Source: Fen-999 sp041480065
GTDB taxonomy: Bacteria > Pseudomonadota > Gammaproteobacteria > Burkholderiales > Rhodocyclaceae
Reading direction: 5' to 3'
NCBI GenBank assembly: GCA_041480065.1
Contig: JBGOZF010000004.1
Location: 1-64,000 of the forward strand
Length of the DNA: 64,000 bases
Both the position numbers and the translations under genes were made by a program. Below, piece by piece: positions 46,257 through 54,379 of this stretch (within the stretch, counting starts at the first letter, position 1; each line of letters begins with the position of its first letter). A model generated the notes under the pieces. That model was given only the letters and a program-made list of their open reading frames with translations, ran no database searches and was not told the DNA's origin.

Positions 46257-47255
46257 TTGAACCCACTGCTAGCGCGATTGGCCAGACTGGCGTTTGCAGC
46301 CTTGGGGCTCGCAGTGGAACCTCGGTTGTCCATACTTATGTTCCATCGCGTTCACGCGACCCCCGATCCGCTCTTCCCCGAAGAAGTTGATGCGGCCCGA
46401 TTCGAGCGGATGATGCGCCTGGTCGCCGGAACCTTTCGCGTCATGACCCTCGGCGACGCCGCATCGCGTCTGCGCATTGGGGAACTGCCGGCTCGGACAA
46501 TGGTGATCACTTTCGACGATGGCTATGCCGACAATGCGGAAGTGGCCCTGCCCATTCTCAAGCGCTACGGATTGCCCGCCACGTTCTTCGTCTCGACAGG
46601 ATTTCTCGATGGCGGCCGCATGTGGAACGACTCGGTCATCGAATGTCTGCGAGCGTCACGTTGCAGCGAAGTCGATCTGGATGCATTCGGCCTCGGCCGG
46701 GTCGCATTGTCAGGGCCGGCCGAACGCCGTTCAGCGATCGATTCCCTGCTGCCACGCCTCAAGTACCTCTCGCTTGCCGGGCGCGAAGAAGCCATAGAGC
46801 GGCTTTGCCGGATTTGCGATGTGAAGGGCCTGCCATCCGATTTGATGATGCGCGCGGATCAGGTGGTGCAATTGCATCGGGCCGGAATGGAAATCGGAGG
46901 CCACACCGTCCATCACCCAATTCTGACGTCTCTATCGCCCGCCGAGGCCGAGAGAGAGATTGCTGCGGGACGGGCGCGCCTGCAGGAGATCATCGACGGT
47001 CCGGTGGACGTATTCGCCTACCCGAACGGCAAGCCTGGACAGGACTACCAGTCGTGCCATGTAGACATTGTGCGCCGGCTCGGATTCAAGGCGGCCGTGT
47101 CGACTGCACCCGGCGTCGGCCGAGCCGGCGACGACCTTTTTCAACTGCCGAGATTCACGCCTTGGGATCGTTCGCTGCCGAAATGGGCGATGCGGCTGTT
47201 ACTCAATCAACGCAATACGAACTTCAATCGGGTTGCCGCCACGCCGCTGGTCTAA
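46257..47255 (+). CDS. Polysaccharide deacetylase family protein
   Basis: A 332-residue NodB-fold protein. The core motif is VITFDDGYADN, with the two metal-binding His residues in GGHTVHHPILTSL and FAYPNGKPGQDY towards the C-terminus. A short hydrophobic N-terminus (LARLAFAALGLAVEP) may be a signal-anchor or signal peptide. It differs from the exosortase-type deacetylase at 27600, and so is probably a second enzyme acting on a different sugar or in the periplasm. TTG 46257 start with GAGAG upstream. It ends 14 bases before the convergent asparagine synthase-like gene and is the last + gene of the XrtA unit. Confidence 0.88.
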   Translation: MNPLLARLARLAFAALGLAVEPRLSILMFHRVHATPDPLFPEEVDAARFERMMRLVAGTFRVMTLGDAASRLRIGELPARTMVITFDDGYADNAEVALPILKRYGLPATFFVSTGFLDGGRMWNDSVIECLRASRCSEVDLDAFGLGRVALSGPAERRSAIDSLLPRLKYLSLAGREEAIERLCRICDVKGLPSDLMMRADQVVQLHRAGMEIGGHTVHHPILTSLSPAEAEREIAAGRARLQEIIDGPVDVFAYPNGKPGQDYQSCHVDIVRRLGFKAAVSTAPGVGRAGDDLFQLPRFTPWDRSLPKWAMRLLLNQRNTNFNRVAATPLV

Positions 47256-47269
47256 ACGTTGCGATGACC

Positions 47270-49051
47270 CTATCGCGGCAGGCGCAGACCGTCGTGGCTG
47301 CGCAGCCATTGTTCCAGCATCATCATGATCCACACCATCGTGCCGTAATAGCCCGGATGCTCGGCTAGCCGGCGATCGAATATCTCGGTGACGAAATCCC
47401 GCTGAACCATGCCCCGGTCGACCAGACCGTGCAGGCTGTCCTCGGCCAGGCGCCGCAGTTCCGGATGCTTTGCCATCCAGGGTCCATAGGGCAGACCGAA
47501 GCCGTGTTTCTTCTTGGTGATGATCGCATCGGGCAGGAAATCGCGGAGCGCCTCCTTGAAGAACCAGCGCAGCTTGAAGCCCTTGAGCTTCCATTCGGGC
47601 TGCAAGCTCATCGAGAAATCGGCGATCCTGTCGGCGAGCAGCGGATATCCGACCGAGATGCCGGCCATGGCCGTAGCTCCGCGTACCTTTGGCAGGTCAC
47701 TGTCGGCGAGCGTGTAGCGCCAATCGTATGCCAGCATCCGGTTGATCAAGCTATCGGCCCGGCACTCGTCCCAGGTTGCCTGCATATGCCGCGCCGGTTC
47801 GTTCATATCGACTCTGGCGAGCAGATCCGCGGTCAACGCCCTGGTGGGGTCGAGTTGTTTGATCAGGTTGTCGTTTTCCAGCCGATGCGGCATCGCCACG
47901 CGGGAATGGCGGACGTAGCCCGTGGCTTGGCGCAGTCCCGGTATGCGGCGCAACGCGCTGTTCTCGCCGCACCAAGGCTCTACCATGCGTCGCATACCGC
48001 CCGGAATCGTGTGGTATAGCTGCAGGAAGCGTTGCATGGCATAGCGCGAGTTGCCGCCGAACAACTCGTCGCCGCCGTCGCCGGCCAGGATCTTGGTGCA
48101 GCCGTCCGCCTTCGCCATCTTGGCGCAATAGTAGGCGGGCAGGGCCGACGAGTTGCCGAACGGCTGATCGAATTGCCGCGCCACTGCGGGGATGCTGGCC
48201 AGCAGATCTCCCGGCGTGACGTAGTACTCGTGATGCTCGCAACCGAAATGGCGCGCCGCGATGCGGGCGTATTCCATTTCGTCGTAGCCTTCGGCCTCGA
48301 AGCCGATGGAGTAGGTGGCAGCAGGCCCTCCGGTAACCTGGCCCAGCATGCCGGCGATCGTCGAACTGTCGGTGCCCCCGGAGAGGAATGAGCCGACACG
48401 CCCTTCTCCGGCGATCTCCTCCTTGACAGCATCACGGACCAGGCCGAGAAACGTCTCCTTGGCCTTGCGAAACGGCTCGCGGTGATGTTCGTCAAACTGC
48501 AAGGGCCAGTGACGACTTTCACGAATTCCATCCTTCGCCACCAGCAGGCTATGAGCCGCGGGCAGGCGGCGCACCTTGGCAAAGATGGTGCGCGGTGCGG
48601 GGATCATGTGGAAGAAGAGGAAGTCAAACACCGCCTGCGGATCGAGTTCATCGCCGCGCCCATCGACACAGTCGGCGCGGTCGGAGAACGAGAGCGTGTT
48701 GCCGTCCAGCGAATAGCACAGGGTCTCGATTGCAAAGCGGTCCACCGCAAGAAAGACGGCGCCTTTCGCTGCATCGACAACGACTGCCGCATAACTGCCG
48801 CGCGCGTGGCTCGCGACATCAGCACCATACTGGTGCCAAGCTTTGAGAAACGCGGTGGCCGAGTCGGATTGCGCCGAAACGTCGCCTGCGAGGAGGTCGT
48901 CAAAGCGCGGTGAGCCCATCACCGCGCAGGCAGCATCGGCGTCGCGCGCAGTCGTTGCGCCACGAAGGCCGATCGAATCGAGCAGATGCCGTGACTGGCT
49001 GGGGTCGAAGAGACGCCCGAGGTCGATGCGGCCGTAGAGGTGATCTTTCAT
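47270..49051 (-). CDS. Asparagine synthase-like protein with degenerate N-terminal domain
   Basis: A protein of about 593 residues of the asparagine synthetase type. The N-terminus is MKDHLYGRIDLGRL, without Cys2, so glutaminase activity is unlikely. The synthetase domain is intact: LSGGTDSSTIAGM (about residue 222) and LAGDGGDELFGGNSRY. The start is uncertain: ATG 49051 is used, but ATG 49078 in the same frame would add nine residues, and neither has a clear ribosome binding site. It is transcribed against the XrtA operon and divergent from the lyase-like gene. As with 34275, ammonia would have to come from elsewhere or the protein has another role. Confidence 0.85.
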   Translation of the reverse strand: MKDHLYGRIDLGRLFDPSQSRHLLDSIGLRGATTARDADAACAVMGSPRFDDLLAGDVSAQSDSATAFLKAWHQYGADVASHARGSYAAVVVDAAKGAVFLAVDRFAIETLCYSLDGNTLSFSDRADCVDGRGDELDPQAVFDFLFFHMIPAPRTIFAKVRRLPAAHSLLVAKDGIRESRHWPLQFDEHHREPFRKAKETFLGLVRDAVKEEIAGEGRVGSFLSGGTDSSTIAGMLGQVTGGPAATYSIGFEAEGYDEMEYARIAARHFGCEHHEYYVTPGDLLASIPAVARQFDQPFGNSSALPAYYCAKMAKADGCTKILAGDGGDELFGGNSRYAMQRFLQLYHTIPGGMRRMVEPWCGENSALRRIPGLRQATGYVRHSRVAMPHRLENDNLIKQLDPTRALTADLLARVDMNEPARHMQATWDECRADSLINRMLAYDWRYTLADSDLPKVRGATAMAGISVGYPLLADRIADFSMSLQPEWKLKGFKLRWFFKEALRDFLPDAIITKKKHGFGLPYGPWMAKHPELRRLAEDSLHGLVDRGMVQRDFVTEIFDRRLAEHPGYYGTMVWIMMMLEQWLRSHDGLRLPR

Positions 49052-49145
49052 GGCTACCGGAATTCCAAAAACGCGCATGATGTCACAGAGTGGCCCGTTC
49101 TTGCTAAAGTGGTGCTCAGTGTTGATTCCAAGTCTGCTGCCTCCA

Positions 49146-50651
49146 ATGACGATTTCGCGCGCGCTCTTTCTCTTGCTCCTGTTTCTGTCTGCGGCATTCG
49201 CGCAGGCGGTTGGCCGCGAGTCGAAGCAAAGTCCGCAATCGGCGGGAGACGACTTTGCCAGCCGTCTCGGCTTGTACGAAGGCGAGCGGGGTACTTCCTG
49301 TGCCGATTTTCTTGGGGATATCCTGCCTTGGCAGCGCCGTGGTGGCGACTGGCTCGACGCATCGGGAATCCTGTATGGCAAGAATCCTTACGCGGTTTCC
49401 GGCGTTGGTGCCGCTGGCGCGGCTTGGGATGTCTCAAAGCTGGTCAGGAAGATCGCCGAAGCGGGGCGGGCAAAGGCGATCTTCTATCTGCGGCCGGTGA
49501 GCGGAACGGGCTACGCCAGATTCAACAGTCGCGAGGCCAAGAGTATCGTCGACCGGCCGATGCTCGTTCTGGAATTTGCTGGCGATCGCCGCCAGATTCT
49601 GGAGCCGAAGGCGGATACGCATCTGGACTGCTCGACGTACAAGGCTCTGGGCCGCAGTGAGACTCTTTCCGTCAGTTCGCAACAAAGCGTGCTCCTGGAA
49701 TTTGCCTTGCCAGACTCGGTACGCAGCCCGGATTTCATCCGGGCCCGCCTGGTTCTTTCCAGCGCCGGGTCGGGCGGAGGGAAACTCGAGGTCGGCGTGT
49801 TTGAAACCGCAATCCCGGAACTTCCGCACGGTTCCCCGCAACAGGGACTTGCTGCAAACTACCCTGCTGATCGGGGCATCGATCGCCATCCAGACGTCGT
49901 CTTCTCGACCGGATTTGATGAGGGCAGCGGTTGGCGATCGCGCTGGAGCCGTGAGTCATCCGGCAGCGAGGCGGAGGTGATCGCCACCGACCCGGGCCTC
50001 AGGTTCGATCAGTTGGCGGGCGCCGCGTTCCGGGTCAATCTGAAGAAAGGCAGCAACTACGGCACGGACCTCAGGCTATATCTGAAGGACCATGGTGGCG
50101 AACCCGATGAGTTGTACTTCCGCTATTACGTGAGGTTCGCTGAGGACTGGAATCCGGATGTCAGCGGCGGCAAGATGCCTGGTCTGGGCGGGACGTACGG
50201 CAAGGCGGGATGGGGAGGCCGTCGCGTGGACGGTACCGATGGCTGGTCCATGCGGGGCGCTTTTCTGCAAGCCTTCCCCAATGACCACCCGATGCATGGC
50301 CTGACCCAGTTGGGAACCTATGCCTACCATATGGACCAGAAGGATTTCTGGGGTGATGTCTGGATATGGCCCGGCGCCTTATTGGCACGCAATCGCTGGT
50401 ATTGCATTGAGCAATACGTTCGATTGAACCGTCCGGGAGCCGCAGACGGGGTCATCCGGGTCTGGATGGACGGTCGTCTTGCGATGGAGCGCTCGGATAT
50501 TCGGTATCGCTCAGTCGAACGGCTTCACGTTGAAGATGCCTGGTTGAACGTCTATCACGGAGGAGCGGCAGTATCTCCGCACAATCAACATCTATACATC
50601 GACAACGTCGTGATCGCGAAGAGCTACATAGGTCCATTACCAACTCGCTGA
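49146..50651 (+). CDS. Secreted polysaccharide lyase-like protein
   Basis: A 501-residue exported protein with a signal peptide (MTISRALFLLLLFLSAAFAQA). Residues about 40-250 form a beta-rich domain of unknown type (a possible DNRLRE/carbohydrate-binding module; LVLEFAGDRRQIL, SVLLEFALPD). The C-terminal ~230 residues resemble the jelly-roll polysaccharide lyase 14/20-type fold: ELYFRYYVRFAEDWNPD, KMPGLGGTYGKAGWGGRRVDG, RNRWYCIEQYVRLN and HLYIDNVVIAKSYIGP. I recognise this pattern but not a precise family. It could degrade or remodel the uronate-containing polymer. ATG 49146 gives the signal peptide; upstream frame to 49050 is not supported. Confidence 0.72.
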   Translation: MTISRALFLLLLFLSAAFAQAVGRESKQSPQSAGDDFASRLGLYEGERGTSCADFLGDILPWQRRGGDWLDASGILYGKNPYAVSGVGAAGAAWDVSKLVRKIAEAGRAKAIFYLRPVSGTGYARFNSREAKSIVDRPMLVLEFAGDRRQILEPKADTHLDCSTYKALGRSETLSVSSQQSVLLEFALPDSVRSPDFIRARLVLSSAGSGGGKLEVGVFETAIPELPHGSPQQGLAANYPADRGIDRHPDVVFSTGFDEGSGWRSRWSRESSGSEAEVIATDPGLRFDQLAGAAFRVNLKKGSNYGTDLRLYLKDHGGEPDELYFRYYVRFAEDWNPDVSGGKMPGLGGTYGKAGWGGRRVDGTDGWSMRGAFLQAFPNDHPMHGLTQLGTYAYHMDQKDFWGDVWIWPGALLARNRWYCIEQYVRLNRPGAADGVIRVWMDGRLAMERSDIRYRSVERLHVEDAWLNVYHGGAAVSPHNQHLYIDNVVIAKSYIGPLPTR

Positions 50652-50845
50652 GCGTTGCATTCGCAAGGGCCTGACAAAGCCAAGAAGTGGGACTATACGC
50701 ATCTGGCGGCGCCCACAATCCCTGTTGGCAGGAATTGCCTTGACCCGGTCGCGGCGCTGCGCCTTCTACCCGCTACGCGGTTCCAGGACGGTATATCGGC
50801 GGCATTTGTCACCGGCCCTACCTTCGCGGCATTGAACAAATCGCT

Positions 50846-52228
50846 TCAATGCGCCCCGAAGAGATGGCCTTTCGCAATTCCCCCAAGGAATTTGATTTGT
50901 CGCCAACTCATGGTCCGCGCATGACACTTCAGAAAATACAGGATGGTCCCCGGGTCGCGCTGCACGGCACGGTTGATGCGGCTTGCCTCGGCATAAAGCT
51001 CATCGCAGGATTGCACCCACGGTAGGCGTACCCACGGCCAATCGGCACTTACGCTCCAGTCGCCGAGCAGGGTCCCGTCCCGCTTGGCATCGTCGTAGAC
51101 CTGGGTTCCCGGCAAGGGATAGAGCACGGCAACGTGCCCGATGATAGGTTTCGTTTCGAGCAGGAAGTCGATCGTCTGGTTGATTGTCTCTCGGGTTTCA
51201 GCCGGCATGCCGATCATGATTTCACCATAACAGGCGATTCCAACTTTCTTTGTCAGCTCAACGGCGCGGCGATTCATGGCGACGGTCGTCTTCTTGTTCA
51301 TGCAGTCGAGCACGGCCTGGGATCCGGATTCGAATCCGTAGATGATCTGCCGAACTCCCGCTTTCTTGAGCTGCCGCAACAGACTTTCATCGATGGTGTT
51401 GACGCGACTGCGCACTTTCAGATCGAAACCGTAGCGTCCCTTGATGAGTTCCTCCGTGATCGCCATGCAGCGCTTCTTGTACACCGTGAAGGCGTCATCC
51501 TGGATGTGAATGGATCGAACACCTCGCCGGCGCAGCTCTTCGAACTCGGCCATGACATGATCGACCGAGCGGAAACGATAGCTGCGTTCGACCTTGAAGC
51601 AGAAACTGCAATCGTAAGGACAGCCGCGGCTTGAAATCATCATGTCCAGACGACCCTTCGCGGCCATATCCCAATACATGCGCTGTCGGTAATAGCGGTC
51701 AAGGAAACCTCGGTTGATTTGTGGCAGTTGATCAAGATCCGTGATGATCGTGTCGCGTGGATTCACGCGTATTTCACCGTTCTTTCGGAAAACCAGGCCG
51801 GGTACTTCGTGCTCCTGGCGATTGCCCTGGAGCATCTGCGCGAAGCCTACGATCGCCTGGTCGCATTCACCTTGCATCGCGTAGTCGATATGCGGCATCT
51901 GTTCGAGGGTCTCTGATGGCCACACGCTGGGATGCCCGCCCCCGACGACCATGACGGCCTTAGGTACGAACTTGCGCAGCGCCGCCGTCTGTTGGTTGAA
52001 TCGCTTGAGGTATGGCGTGTAGCAGGTCAGGCCGACTGCGTCGGGCGAGAATTCCGCAATTTCGCGGAAGAATTCGTCGATCTTGCTGAATTCTCCGGCA
52101 TAGTCAAAAACGCGCGCCTCATAGCCCGCAAGTTCCAGGTTGGTCGCCAGATTGCAGAGATGAAGAGGTGGGTAGAGACCGGTCGACCTGCCTTGAAACG
52201 TATCGTACGAAACGAGTGCAAATCTCAC
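50846..52228 (-). CDS. B12-binding domain radical SAM protein
   Basis: A 460-residue protein with an N-terminal cobalamin-binding-like Rossmann domain (about 1-150, with VGLTCYTPYLKRFNQQ and MVVGGGHPSVWPSE) and a radical SAM domain with the cluster motif RGCPYDCSFC (about residues 199-208). Such enzymes, for example methylases and cyclising or modifying enzymes, act on unactivated carbon atoms. A C-terminal extension (about 360-460) is of unknown function. It starts at GTG 52228 after an excellent AAAGGAGGG. Isolated on the - strand in the accessory region; its partner substrate is unknown. Confidence 0.9.
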   Translation of the reverse strand: MRFALVSYDTFQGRSTGLYPPLHLCNLATNLELAGYEARVFDYAGEFSKIDEFFREIAEFSPDAVGLTCYTPYLKRFNQQTAALRKFVPKAVMVVGGGHPSVWPSETLEQMPHIDYAMQGECDQAIVGFAQMLQGNRQEHEVPGLVFRKNGEIRVNPRDTIITDLDQLPQINRGFLDRYYRQRMYWDMAAKGRLDMMISSRGCPYDCSFCFKVERSYRFRSVDHVMAEFEELRRRGVRSIHIQDDAFTVYKKRCMAITEELIKGRYGFDLKVRSRVNTIDESLLRQLKKAGVRQIIYGFESGSQAVLDCMNKKTTVAMNRRAVELTKKVGIACYGEIMIGMPAETRETINQTIDFLLETKPIIGHVAVLYPLPGTQVYDDAKRDGTLLGDWSVSADWPWVRLPWVQSCDELYAEASRINRAVQRDPGTILYFLKCHARTMSWRQIKFLGGIAKGHLFGAH

Positions 52229-52489
52229 GGACGGTCCCTCCTTTGATGTTGACTGTACTTGTGGCCAAGTCTCCTGCGGCGTTTGTCAATGCCTAACGAT
52301 TATGACAATGATAATTGAAGGACCACGAACTTAGCAACCTTTCCGGTTGAAGGGATACCAACGGGCTTGGCGCGGTGAGTTACCCGGGTTATTGGTGGGT
52401 GGGTGCTACGCGCGATCGTTCTTGTGCAATGGCGGCGGTGAGACGCTAGCCATGACTCAGCGATCGACGGGAGACTCGAGTGGCGTTTC

Positions 52490-52765
52490 CTAATCTAGCG
52501 CGAAAAACCAGAGCGGATCGGCCGGCCTGGTCAACAGTATGAATCCGTTCCGGGCCAACGAGCAAGGGAACTGTCCATACGTGCCTTGCCGAGCGGTTTC
52601 AGGAGGGTCCCCGCATATCATTGCATGTATCTCCCTGATCCGTGCGCACAGATTCCTTTATAGGGCACGGCATAGAGCGTCTGTCCTATCGTCTTCCGGT
52701 CAGCAAACCTCATGACTGTGAGGTACAGGCTAATCCCATCTGTATTCCCGAAAGTCGTACTATGA
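52490..52765 (-). pseudogene. Decayed C-terminal fragment of a Kelch-type protein gene (paralogue of 56769-58100)
   Basis: Reading the - strand in one frame gives a sequence aligned with the C-terminus of the protein encoded at 56769-58100: EYRWD against EYGWD, then GDPPETARQGTYGQF against GGTPPAATAQGTYGRF, and finally DPLWFFALD against DPVWFFALE, with the same stop position. The frame is broken by three internal stops: TAG after the Trp-Asp pair, a TGA where the intact gene has the Trp of CWPGH, and a TAA about 15 codons later. The 5' part of the gene is missing beyond about 52765; weak similarity may extend a little further. The fragment is non-functional and shows that a second copy once existed here. 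Confidence 0.82.
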
Positions 52766-52922
52766 TGGCATAGGCGGCCGAGTAATCGCGGGCCAGTCAA
52801 ACCGAATCGGACGTTGGTGCGATGCAACGTGTTCTGAGATCTTTGATGGTATCGAGCCGGTGGGTCTCGCGCGTAACTTCTTGCCGCCGGGAAATCAGTG
52901 GCAATACACAATTGAGAAGGTC

Positions 52923-52985
52923 ATGAATATCCGTACCCATGCGTGCTTTGCAATGAGTCGCAAACTGATGTGGCCGCCAGCGCCA
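52923..52985 (+). repeat. Copy A of the methyltransferase 5' end repeat (partial gene remnant)
   Basis: About 63 bases that match 55871-55933, the start of the methyltransferase gene: both encode MN, then ACFA, SRKLM and PPA at identical spacing, with several differences at third codon positions (for example ACC/ACT, GCG/GCA), which suggests that both copies were once coding. Similarity fades after PPA, where copy A runs into unrelated sequence. Upstream, AGTGGCA lies 24 bases before the ATG in both copies, so the shared block may be about 95 bases. Copy A is probably a truncated methyltransferase start. A TTTGC-N8-GCAAA inverted repeat is conserved in both copies. Confidence 0.7.
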
Positions 52986-53190
52986 ACGTGCTGGAATTCA
53001 GCCGGTCTGAAATTGCTGATAGGTGGGACCGATGGGCGGGGGTGGGGGGGCGGAGGCGTTGTCGACGTGAGCTGGTGCCGGCTTCAGATCTCGACCTGGC
53101 CCCTTGAACGGAATTGGCGCGATAACTGCATGCTTGTGAAGTACTTCTGCAGGAACGGCTCTGGTCCATGACTGATTGTGGGGGGTGACA

Positions 53191-54339
53191 ATGCTGCACC
53201 GTATGCTCAGCAAGTCCATAAACCTGGTTCGCCGCAAGGCCGGGTTGCTGCTCCGCAAGAAATCGCCCCTCCGAGATTTTGCTCTTAACGCGGACCGCTG
53301 GTTCGCGCAGCAGCGCTATTCGTTGGCCGAGGTGTTTCCACGCTGCATCTCGCCTCAACCTTACCTGATGATGCTGGCGATTACGGGATTCTGCAATCTG
53401 CGCTGCTTGGGCTGCCGCTACGGCCGGGACTTCATGGTGGGCCAACAACTGGAATGGGGGTTGGTTCGGTGCGCTCTGGAGGATGCCAAGGCAGCGGGTA
53501 TTGCCAAGGTTCGTCTGTATGGCGGGGAGCCCTTGCTCCATCCAGACCTACCCAGAATGGTTCGCTATTGCCGGGAGCTGGACCTCAACCCGAGCATCAC
53601 TACGAACGCCAATGGTCTCGCGCTGAAGATCGATGAGTTGTTCGAGGCCGGGCTGCGGGATATTTCAGTCGGCCTCTATGGTGTAGGTGCCGCGTACGAC
53701 GAATACACACAGCGCAAGGGCAGTTTCCGTCGGATGGAAGAAGGTTTGGCCGCCGTTAGAAGCCGCTATGGTATGCAGGTGGATATGCAAATGAACTGGT
53801 TGCTGCGGCGCCAGACATGTACCCCGCAAGCCCTGCATCAGGCACTGGACTTTGCCCGCAGGTACGGCGCCACATTGCAAGTGGACTTGGTCCATTACTC
53901 TTTGCCGTACTTCACTGAGGGGCCCGACCGGATGCTGCAGTTTCGCCCGGAAGACCGCCCGGCCATCGAGTTGGTGGTGGCCGAATTGCTACGCTTGCGA
54001 GTTCAGTACCCGGAGATCATTCGACATACACCCGAGCACATGCGATCCATACCCGATTGGCTGCTGCTCGGGCCACGGATGCGGGTGCCTTGCAGTGCCT
54101 ATGAAATGATCTGGGTCGGCCCAGACGGCACGGTTCAACTCTGCTACGTCAAGTTTGGACTGGGCAATCTGCATAAAAAGGGGCTGCGGGAGATTCTGTT
54201 TTCGCCGGCACATGTGGCCGCGGCCCGGGATGCCTTTACCTTGAAATGTCCCAACTGCCATTGCAGCGCGGGCGATCGGGTGATGCGCCACGCGCTAAGC
54301 AGGCGCAAATACGGTACCTGCCAATTCGAGTCCGCTTGA
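53191..54339 (+). CDS. Radical SAM protein (SPASM-like)
   Basis: A 382-residue radical SAM protein. The cluster motif is TGFCNLRCLGC (Cys68, Cys72, Cys75), followed by VRLYGGEPLLHPDL and LNPSITTNANG. The C-terminus has CHCSAGDRVMRH and a Cys-containing YGTCQF, suggesting an auxiliary-cluster SPASM-type region, as used in peptide or sugar-modifying enzymes. The N-terminal 55 residues are basic and may be helical. ATG 53191 follows GGGGGTGAC; a GTG at 53176 in frame is less likely. Followed by a glycosyltransferase after 40 bases, so the two form a small + strand unit lying between two copies of the methyltransferase-start repeat. Confidence 0.88.
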   Translation: MLHRMLSKSINLVRRKAGLLLRKKSPLRDFALNADRWFAQQRYSLAEVFPRCISPQPYLMMLAITGFCNLRCLGCRYGRDFMVGQQLEWGLVRCALEDAKAAGIAKVRLYGGEPLLHPDLPRMVRYCRELDLNPSITTNANGLALKIDELFEAGLRDISVGLYGVGAAYDEYTQRKGSFRRMEEGLAAVRSRYGMQVDMQMNWLLRRQTCTPQALHQALDFARRYGATLQVDLVHYSLPYFTEGPDRMLQFRPEDRPAIELVVAELLRLRVQYPEIIRHTPEHMRSIPDWLLLGPRMRVPCSAYEMIWVGPDGTVQLCYVKFGLGNLHKKGLREILFSPAHVAAARDAFTLKCPNCHCSAGDRVMRHALSRRKYGTCQFESA

Positions 54340-54379
54340 TCTCCATACCGGCGCTGAAGACAGGCGGCGAGAGGGTAAC

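Noticed and set aside
49084..49104. TGGCCC...TTGCT, a sigma-54-like sequence upstream of the lyase-like gene
   Set aside because: The spacing between GG and GC is one base short, which sigma-54 does not tolerate.
52618..52911. A 97-codon - strand frame
   Set aside because: It overlaps the Kelch pseudogene in a different frame from the one that aligns with the intact gene; no evidence of function.
52860..53171. A 103-codon + strand frame covering repeat copy A
   Set aside because: Only the first ~20 codons after 52923 resemble the methyltransferase start; the rest is low-complexity sequence including the G-rich tract.
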